NCBI RefSeq assembly: GCF_000699445.3
Contig: NC_067196.1
Location: 79,908,364-79,972,363, forward strand
Length of the DNA: 64,000 nucleotides
DNA from: Schistosoma haematobium
Taxonomy: Eukaryota > Platyhelminthes > Trematoda > Strigeidida > Schistosomatidae
Reading direction: 5' to 3'
In this document: positions 55,701 through 64,000 of the stretch, piece by piece
Numbering within the stretch: the stretch's first letter is position 1
Layout of the letters: each line of letters opens with the position of its first letter
The notes under the pieces: generated by a model
Told to the model about the DNA's origin: nothing
What the model saw: only the letters and a program-made list of their open reading frames with translations
Databases searched by the model: none
Position numbers and translations under genes: made by a program

Positions 55701-57930
55701 TACATATTTGGCGTTTACCTATCAAGTAATAGTTTCAAATTGATTTATTCATAATTAGCCGATTTTCACATTTAAATGATACAACGAAATAAGTGAAGAA
55801 GTTAATTTCAAGTTAAATTCTAATTCCCAACTGAGTAAATATACACAAACCTACAAAACGTTTAGTCACACTATTAATGTTTTTAGTTATGTTATAAAAA
55901 CTACCACTAATTTAAAGTTACTTGATGCATATTTAAAAGTAAAAAGTAATTGTTGCCTTACTCAGTCATATGCAACGGATCATATTAGCACGGTGAGAGA
56001 CCATCAGAACAAATCACAGAACATTAGAGGCAGTAACTGTACTAGTGGTAATAGAAAAGATCAGGCATCGAAGATACGATTCAAGAATAAGTAGACTAAC
56101 CTAATGAAAATAAAAATATTATACAGTAATCCGGAAACTTAGGATCTGAGGGAAAACAAATAGTGAGTGCGCCTATGCCATTCCAAATCAGTGAAAGCAA
56201 TATTACCCCTTGCTTACGAAACTCTGTGAACCCCAGCAAGGTATTCTGCATCTACTTACATAGCTAAATCCAATTGCTAGTGTCTTCATAGGCTGATGCC
56301 AAATCTTGGTTTGGCTGCCTATAGCTTTCTTCTAACCTACGCCAGGCATCATCGAATATCGAGGTAATCGGTTGACGGGCGTACGTAGCACGTGTTTCAA
56401 CCAACTCAGTTAAAGATTCATTACCTCACTAATTAATTTGCCATTTTTACCTACAATCCTGCATCTAGCTCCGTGGTCCTAACAAATATGAGTAATGCTT
56501 TCAAGGCATTTGTGGTCGAATACTAGTAAACTAAGAATATCCCCTAACTTTAAAGTAGAATAGAGTGAACAGCCACGCCGTTTGGGTGTAAAAGATTATA
56601 TTTTATGGACATTATTTTAAAAACCTGAAAACAATAATAAGAGGATTTTCATGGGTCCCTGATATGTCAGCTTCACATTTGAAGTCTGTCAAACCAAAAA
56701 GCGCGAATTGGTGACTATAAAACCATATGCAGAATATACGGAACTGTATTGACTTACTCCGTTACTTTCTTTCATATGAGACCATTGTGTCACTGAAGTA
56801 TTATGTAACTGAACATTACTTCCGTTCCCAACAACTGAGGTTTCATAAAACGGGACATGCAACTGATTTAGCCCATTATCACTACAAGTTGCTGTTTCGA
56901 CACCACATCCAACATTTAGTCGACCGAATTCATTGATCAGATGTTGTGAGATTGTTTGGCACTGATTTACTGAAGCATAGGGATCCAACATATTAGCAGC
57001 ACTACCAGGCAATCCATTTACAAGATGTGACTGAGGTCCTTGAGATGAAAACGGATAGGCAGCTTTTGAATTCGGATGGTGGTAGATGAATGAAACACCA
57101 GGGTCTTCAGTAGTACATTGTTGTTGTTGCTGAGAATAGGATGCAGGTGGCGCGAAAACAGTATCTCCCATATTCGATGATGTATAATATGTATGTGGGT
57201 CTTTAGATGACATATTTGCTTCGGATGGACCTTGACTAAAGTGACTGATTGCATCATTTTCACCACAAGGTGACAGTGTTAATTGTTGACCATTTGAAGC
57301 CCAGCCCTCAAAAGGAACGACTGCACCAGTAGGTCTGTCTATAAATGAAGAGTTTGGATAGTGAGTTGGAGGAACAGTGAAAGGCCAATTAGGTAGGTTA
57401 CCAAGAAGCCCATTAAGTTGGTTAGCATTAGTAACAGATGGTCTTGTGGAAGAACCAAAGTACATTGTTGTGAAATCAGCTGCTCTATTATTCATTGAGG
57501 GATTAGGTAAGAAAGACCGACCTGTTTGGCCAGAAACGGCATTTGCAGCACCCTGAGGAAGTGGATAAGCTGCAGCTGCTGCTGCAGCAACTGCAGCCAA
57601 CAAAGTTGCAGCATAAGGTGATGATAAAGAACTGGATGGAATATTACAAGACTCGGATAAATCCCCAGAATTTGAGCAAGCTGCCATTGATTGATGTGTA
57701 CGCATATTATTTATCATGTTTGAAACAGCGTTATAACCATCAGTATTAGACCAATCGTTTCTTCCAGAAGCCACTGCTGCTAAGGCTGCAGCGGCAGCCG
57801 CCGCAGCTGCATTTTCTGCATTTGGGGTTGTAGCTGAGTTTACTCCATTGCCCTCACCCATTCCATAAGACAAGTGCGAGAAAAGTGTCCCATAGTAAGC
57901 GTCCGCTGAATTATTGATACCATATATATT
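52775..57930 (-). CDS. YTHDF: YTHDF-type m6A reader (N-terminal exon not located)
   Basis: YTHDF proteins bind N6-methyladenosine in cytoplasmic mRNA and influence decay and translation. Exons (minus): 57930-56758, 55625-54561, 52813-52775, all phase 0 with GT-AG (donors GTAAGT and GTAAGT). Exon 1 found: [15 protein letters not shown], two polyalanine runs, SYSQQQQQ, low complexity, as in YTHDF N-terminal regions. Exon 2: [13 protein letters not shown], then the YTH domain (about 55040-54600) from [20 protein letters not shown] through [15 protein letters not shown] and [16 protein letters not shown] to [20 protein letters not shown]. The three cage Trp codons are at 54966-54968, 54804-54806 and 54789-54791. 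A tiny last exon adds 12 residues ([12 protein letters not shown]). At least 758 residues in total. A start Met upstream of 57930 is missing. Confidence 0.92.
53572..53985 (-). mobile_element. S2: non-autonomous element with family B ends, in YTHDF intron
   Basis: Reading the minus strand: TTACGAAATTCAGAAGACG, GGCGCTTTAACCTGGTCGG, AAAGAGTCC, GAGTTGGAAAACCC, ATGGGCTCCAGG, GATCAGACCTTTAAATC, then the family B 3' end (TTTGGTGCCTCCTTGTACCA and a TTTAAATAAATGAATATG tail). Same architecture and same extra 45-bp segment as S1, but more diverged, so it is an independent and older copy. It lies in the last YTHDF intron, sense to the gene. Confidence 0.75.
55626..56185. other. YTHDF intron, part without recognised repeat
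   Basis: Intron between YTHDF exons (acceptor TTTTTTTAG before 55625 on the minus strand). AT-rich. Confidence 0.6.
56190..56580 (-). pseudogene. old family A C-terminal relic in YTHDF intron
   Basis: Plus-strand text parallels A1 9490-9850: CAAATCTTGGTTTGGCTGCC versus CACGTTTTGGTTTGGCCGCC, AGCTTTCTTCTAACC versus AACTTTCTTCCAACC, and TGTGGTCGAATACTAGTA versus TGTGGTCAAATACTAGTA. It is the last ~360 bp of the family A coding region, strongly diverged. Confidence 0.7.
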
Positions 57931-60214
57931 CTACAAAGCACATTTACAAATATCACAAAAATGCTTTAAATAATCAGTTAGATCAAAATGATTTATGATT
58001 CACAAAGTCACCTAGTCTATACCCTAAATATAACTTGATCAGATAGTTATGATTAGTGAGGAAACGATTTATTCTAATTTTAAACTAACGCTTTAAAAAA
58101 TGTAAAATGAAGCCAAAAAAATTTCTGATTAAATGCTTTATGTTCTGTTTACAAATTTCAACTAAAAGATCTCGTCTCTTGATCAAGATACCCAAGTATT
58201 AGACAGCAAACGAAACTCGGCAACAGTGTAAAACTTAATGGTTTAGATAATGTACCATACCTACTGGATGAAGACATGATACTAGTCGACTACTCATATT
58301 TCATCAAAAGCAGAGGAATGAACCTGTAACTTGTCAGTTGAAGCTAGTCTAAATTAACAGCCCGAAACTAAATAGCCAAGCATTAAACGGTTTAAAAATT
58401 AACACTTGTTTTTAAATTCCTAAAATTTTTCACTAAGGGACTTTATTTGATTATTAGGACATCGTTTCTGAACGCATCTAAACGTGAAAACGAAAATAAA
58501 ATGGTGGAGTTAGATGCTTATTTTTAGGACAAACAAAACGATATTTATACCCAAAATAACTTTATGCACATAATCCAGAAGCTAATGGCTCCTTATGGCG
58601 GTGAGTAGTTCCTCCATATAAGTAATTTCCCAACGATCTTAGAGAAAATGTTTACATTTTATATTGTGTATGTCACAGTAAACAATTAGTGCTATATTTA
58701 ACTGTGACATACCAAATCTGTTAATATTACCTATTATGACCAGAGATCCCAGATATAAACCTCACTATTTTAGAGCGATTTAGTTATCTAGCTTACCTAC
58801 AACTCTAGGTAGGCAACACATTAAACGACGTATCAGAGACACACTGTTTTAAATTATAGGGTTGGTAGTTTAGTTTTAAGTGAGCACATATACTTTTTGT
58901 TTCCTATATGATAACGGCCTACAAATGCTTCTCGTAAAGAATTGAGGCCTTCAACAATGCTGAGTCAAAGCATAAACTATTGAGGAATTTTGTATGAACC
59001 AAACAGTTAAATAAAATGGCGGATTCACTGAAATGAGATCTTGCTATGTAATTCATAATCGTGGAGAAAATTATTCTTTATCCACTTCATCAACAATCGA
59101 GAAGTCATTTGAGCTACAAAACTTTGTTTAGCGTTTTGAGAACGAATTAAATGGTCCCATCTGAGTAAAAGCACCAAATAAATATTTTATTCATCGGGAT
59201 ATCTTACTGCCCATAAAGAATATAACAAAAAAATAACAATAGTAACGCTGCTGACTTTTGCTTCGACAACAAAATGTGTGGGGTGTTAATTATTGCCAAC
59301 GTACGATCTGGCACGAACGTGCAACAGTCCACATTATTATGTCTCCTCAGCACATGGAAATAAAACTTGAAAATACGATGATCAAAAAGTAAATAATGTC
59401 AAATGTAATCGAAAGCCAAACATGAGAAATGCAACTCAAGCAGAGCAAATGTAGTTAGTCAGTAAAAAACATGGAAAAACGTGAGGATATAGAATGAACT
59501 ACGGTAATAGGGTAACTCATTAACGGAATACAGATTTATGTACTTGATTTAAAGCCGCACATTTTGTGCGGAGTAATGTTACTATCTGTCTGGTTATATC
59601 GAAGTAGATGGAATGGCATCCAAACTTGTTACACCTGACTGAAAAAAAGTGAGCTAAATACTAAGTCATAGGAATCATTTGGAGATAATGATGACTGAAC
59701 AGACTTGTTATATTGATATGATGGGATGAAAAGTCAAAATTAGATTGATTTACTTAGTATGATTTTTATTCAACATTAATTCCGTTTTAATTCAATGTGA
59801 TGATTACTCAGTAAATTATTTATTTTGTTTACCCGTATAACATTTTATTCTGTATAAACATACGATATTCTTGTATGAATTATTTTTCGTATGTGATTTA
59901 TTCTGATTATTAATCAAAAATGGGTGTATGAATCAATATATAAATGAGTGCATTTCTGACTAGACTCGTCGTGGTTGTTCATGCTTCTGGCTGCTTGTGG
60001 AATATATTTCCCTCTTTCGAACTTGGACTTCTCTATCTAGTTAGCTGAGTTGGGACTCGTCGGGATAGCTAGCTTATCTGTCATTGTCCCAGTTTTCGTT
60101 CCGTTCTCAAATTAGGTGAACTCGTAATCGCTCCAAATATAGTATATATATAGTTTGTTTAGGGAAGCTTTTGCAAGCAAACAGCAGAACTGTTCGTAAC
60201 GCCATATATTGTCT
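57931..60214. other. region upstream of the YTHDF exons; no gene recognised
   Basis: AT-rich. It should contain at least part of the YTHDF intron and perhaps the first exon, which I could not identify. About 59285-59340 (minus) weakly resembles the family A 3' UTR (GTGCCAGATCGTACGTTGGC). Confidence 0.4.
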
Positions 60215-60500
60215 TCTATTTATTTATTTATTTACTTGAACACATGAATATTGGTACAAGAGAGCGCCAATATATATGCCCAACACAGAACAATGAAAAT
60301 TCGAAGAGAAGTAGAAAAAAAACTAAGGAGCGCAAAAGAAAAAGAGAACAATAACGAAGAGATTGGTGTATGGTAGTGTAATAATAATAGTAATAGTAGG
60401 GGAACAAAAGGGTACAATCAGAAGAAATCTTTCAGTTAAGGAAGATACAACCACGTTTTATGAAGAAAGTAAAAGGTTACAGCAGGATCGCCACTGGCTT

Positions 60501-63500
60501 CTATTCTGAGCCATATCTGATAACGTCTCTAGCCACTGTGTAGCACCATCTCTCGGACCCCAACCAGGGAGTTGTGAAGGACCGACAAAAGCCAGCCCTT
60601 TGCAGCTTTCTTTCATACCACGACACCGTGTCATATACTGACCACCTCTCCGTTTTCTCCAACCAGTCCCAGAGTCGGCAAATAATGCACGACGTGGAAT
60701 TCTCTGGGGCCACTCGTAGAACATGTCCAAGCCACCGAAGTCGGTGTTTCAAGATGGTGACACCACTTGAATTATCATCTCTGTGCCCGAACACACGATG
60801 CCGAACCTCTGCATTACTGACATGGTGTTGCCACTGAATGTCAGCAATCCTTCGGAGACAGCGATGATCGAACACAGAGAGTCGTCTAACGTTCTCAACT
60901 CGGAGAGGTCAGGTTTCACAAGCATAGAGCAAAACTGCTCTCACCGACGCGTTGTAGATCCGACCTTTTACAGCCAGACTAACATCACGAAGGCGCCAAA
61001 GATGGCCCAGATTGGCATAAGCCGCTCTGGCTTTCACTATTCATGCATTGATCTCATCACTCACACCCCCACCAGCACTTATGCAGCTACCCAGATACAC
61101 GAACTTCTCGACTACTTCTATTTGTTCACCATCCAGGGTGAGTACAGGATTAGAATCCTACCAGTCTTGTGGAAGTACTTTGCACTTCGAAGGTGCAAAG
61201 CACATACCATACCTACGAACATTGATTGCCAACTGATTAAGTGCGGATTGCATGGCTTGAGCATTATCGCACAGTAAGACAATGTCATTCGCATACTCAA
61301 GGTCGAGAAGTCTTTCTCCAGGCAACAGATTCACACCACCATTACTTACATCCATCAGAGTTGTTTCCAGAATGTCATCGATGACAAAGTTGAAGAGGAA
61401 TGGTGAGATTGGGCAACCCTGCCTAACCCCACTGCTCGAATGGAACAATGGAGAGAGGTGGTTGTATGTCCTCACTCTGCCTGAAGTGTTTGTATATAGG
61501 GCTTTTAGGATGTTAGTAAACTTCTCAGGCACACCCTTCTTCAATAGACAATCCCAAAGAACAGTCCTGTCCAACGAATCGAAGACAGCCCTGATGTCAA
61601 GAAACACTACGATTGTTGGCCTTTGATAAATATGGCGGTGTTCTAACATTTGGCGGAGGGTGAAGATATGATCAATACATCCTCGACTAGAACGAAATCC
61701 AGCCTGCTCCTCGCGAGTCAATCTTTCTCGGGTTTTGAACAACCTACGAAGTATGACGGAAGCCAATAGGTTGGACGCAATCGGAAGTAGACTTATCCCC
61801 CGATAGTTGTTACAGGAACGACGTGAACCCTTTTAAAGATAGGGACAATTATCGACTCATTCCATGACGTTGGTACACTCTCTAGTTCCCAAACCTTTGT
61901 AAACAACGTCGTCAATTCCTTAGTCAAAAGTCACCACCATCTTTCAAAAGAGTCGGAGGTAAGTCATCTGGGCCAGGTGACTTGTAACGCTTCAAGAGTT
62001 GGAGTTCCTTGCGGACTTCCGCCTCATTTGGTGGATCAGTCGTCACCGGCCATGGAGGGCAGGACAGTCTGACCGGTGTTGCCGGAGCAGCAGGCCATTT
62101 GAACTGCCCTTCGAGGAATTCTGCCCGTCGACCAAGACGTCGATGGATGTTAGTGATTGGCATCCCATCATCCTCGCAGATTGTTTCACTCACACCAGAC
62201 TTCTTGCTGCCAGTGGCTCGGATGAGCTGGAAGAGCTTCCGGTAGTTACCAGATGCAGCTGCTGCCTCCAGCTCATTAGCACGCTTCGACCACCAGGCTT
62301 CTCGGTCCTTACGCAAGCTTTGCCCAATTTCCTTACGTAACATCCTTCGTTTGTGGTCAAACTCACGGTCACCCGGAGTAGACCGACGGGCTTCAATGAG
62401 TTGTAAGGAACCAGAAGAAACCCAGTGCTTAAAAGCGGGACGTTTCGCAAACCCACAACTGACTGTATCCGCCATTTTCATGGCGTCATGCAATTGCAAC
62501 CAATGCTCATCTATACTTTTCGGTGGAGTGGTAGCTAGCCTAGAGGCTAGCTCGGTTCGATACTTACTTGCAACAGAAGTTGCAACCAGCTTGCTAATAT
62601 CAATCCGTTGATGGTGGTCACTTCGTTGGCCACTGAAAAGTAAGGTAAGATTGGCGCAGACCAAGGCATGGTCAGAGTCCAGATAGGTAGTCCAAAAGGA
62701 GAGGCAGTCTTGTACACAACCACGCCAGCGGTAGCTGATCGCGATGTGATCAATCTGAGTCCAGGCTTGAAATGCAGAGGGAGGACGCCAGGTGGCACAT
62801 CGGCGATGATTGTGCCGAAAGTTAGTGCTAGCCAGAAACAGGTTGTGGTCTGTGCAAAGTTGCAGTAGACGGTCCCCGTTATCTGACCTGTGACCAACGA
62901 GTCCCCATCGGCCATCTAAACGACTCTCTTCTGTGCCTAGACACCCGACCTGAGCATTCAAGTCTCCGGCTAGTACTACAATATCTGTCGGACGCACTTT
63001 CTGGGGAAGAACAGATAACTGGTGGTAAAACTCATCCTTGATTGCATCCGGGCTGCAATCTGTCGGGGCATAGGCGGATATGACGAAAAGACATCGTTTC
63101 TCACGCCGATTTCTTCTCACTTTTATGGAACTTTCTAATCTAACAGCACATAACCGACTGTTAATGGGGATCCAATCGACTAGTGCTGCCTCAGCTCTAG
63201 CGCTCAGTGCGATACCAACGCCAGCAAGACCAGACGAAGATGCCACAGGGTCCCCGGATAAGCGCACGTAAAACAAGCTTTTCGAAGCGACAGATGGAGA
63301 GCAAATTTGTAGTACTTCGTCAGAGTCTTGAATACGGGTCTCGGATAGACAACAAACATCAATATTAAGACTTTCCAAAGACATAGCCAGCCCTATCTGT
63401 TGTCCGACCTGCATAAATGTGCGAACGTTGAAGGAAGCCAGTTTGAATGGTGCACGTGGTTTCAGAAAAACTGCTTCAGTTCTCGTATTCGGTGGTAACA

Positions 63501-63501
63501 T
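60501..63501 (-). pseudogene. family B endonuclease-RT polyprotein in B3, broken
   Basis: ATG 63501. Endonuclease: [70 protein letters not shown] starts with [17 protein letters not shown] lost base creates a stop at 61924; a second frameshift in an A run lies near 61833. RT then continues 61766-61158 with [15 protein letters not shown] and YANDIVLL (Asn for Asp, as in B2) to the shared TAG 61158-61160. The C terminus ([23 protein letters not shown]) follows in other frames. The RT catalytic pair is therefore altered as well as truncated. Confidence 0.88.
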
Positions 63502-63604
63502 ACAATTTTCAACCGCACAGTGACTCGAAAACGTTTAGATACAGTCGAATTTCCACCAAAGACGAGCCGCTGTATAAGTATAAAAGAGGGTGAATAATGT
63601 GGAA

Positions 63605-63656
<52 letters not shown>

Positions 63657-63675
63657 GTAATAATAATAATAGTAT
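63605..63675. repeat. (AAT)n microsatellite in B3 5' UTR
   Basis: About 17 AAT units, then degenerate AATAATAGT. The B2 5' UTR has only a short version (near 34297-34322), so this is a copy-specific expansion. Confidence 0.9.
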
Positions 63676-64000
63676 TAATAATGACAATAATTGTAATGAT
63701 AATAATTTGAATCAATTGATTGTTTTTCGAAGCGAGAAAAATAATTTCCATAGACATACAGAGTTCATCATTTGTGTGTGGGCTGTGATACTGCCCTGGT
63801 GCCCAAACCGAAGCAGGTGGTTATCTTAGGGGCCACACCCCGAGCCTTTGACCTAAAGGTCTAATCCACAAGGCAGTGGAGCATCGTAAGGAGATGCAAT
63901 CCCATGGTAGCCGGTGACCAACGATTGGTTCGTACGCCATTTGTTCCCGCAGGATACTGGAGCCCATGTGCACCATTGGTTTGGAATCCGGTTAAAGCGC

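Larger units (their letters stand above)
60215..64000 (-). mobile_element. LINE B3: near full-length family B element, runs off the window
   Basis: Minus strand: 3' tail of TTTA/AAAT repeats at 60217-60235, 3' UTR, C terminus (60458-60875), RT (61158-61766), endonuclease plus RT start (61924-63501), and a 5' UTR from 63502 to beyond 64000 containing an (AAT)n array. Its 5' UTR lacks the S-specific 45-bp segment. It is the best-preserved family B copy here. Confidence 0.9.

Noticed and set aside
56689..56757. YTHDF exon continuing to the TGA at 56689
   Set aside because: A perfect GTAAGT donor at 56757 in the right phase joins to the YTH exon; the extension has no YTHDF character.

Overview
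The window is animal nuclear DNA, most likely from a blood fluke (Schistosoma). Three conserved eukaryotic genes with GT-AG introns sit in AT-rich sequence crowded with flatworm-type retroelements: several RTE-like LINE families, CR1-like LINEs, a Ty3/gypsy element with a tRNA-Trp primer-binding site and a CHCC gag knuckle (features of the CsRn1/Boudicca clade), and a tRNA-related repeat resembling the schistosome Sm-alpha family. No prokaryotic feature was seen. The genus call rests on repeat character and is an inference.

Layout. 1-27 kb is a repeat graveyard with four inverted repeats. IR-III is 4.63-5.09 / 7.17-7.63 kb. IR-I is 7.56-14.52 / 28.90-32.75 kb. The LTR palindrome is 15.52-16.02 kb. 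IR-II is 16.34-21.33 / 23.27-25.05 kb. The left arms of IR-I and IR-II were each later split by a LINE insertion that left a recognisable target-site duplication. 27.26-40.06 kb (+) is the WDR12/Ytm1 gene (ribosome biogenesis), whose 8.2-kb intron holds the right arm of IR-I. 42.66-49.72 kb (+) is KTI12 (Elongator partner, tRNA wobble modification), with a 3.9-kb LINE in its second intron. 52.78-57.93 kb (-) is a YTHDF-type m6A reader, convergent with KTI12. 60.2-64.0 kb is a nearly full-length family B LINE running off the window.

Working names used below. Family A: RTE-like LINE ending in a TGAC-type tetranucleotide repeat (A1, A2, old relics). Family B: RTE-like LINE ending in an AAAT-rich tail (B0-B3). 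Family S: short non-autonomous elements with family B ends (S1, S2). Family C: RTE-like LINE ending in TAAG repeats (C1, remnants). D1-D4: CR1/jockey-like fragments. R290: an unrecognised repeat of about 290 bp.

The host genes all act on RNA (60S assembly, tRNA modification, m6A reading), but nothing shows co-regulation. Every retroelement ORF examined carries at least one frameshift, stop or truncation. The most unusual object is the LTR palindrome at 15.5-16.0 kb: two LTR copies face each other across a 50-nt stretch matching the whole 3' half of tRNA-Trp including the post-transcriptional CCA, as if a reverse-transcription primer tRNA fragment had been copied into the genome.
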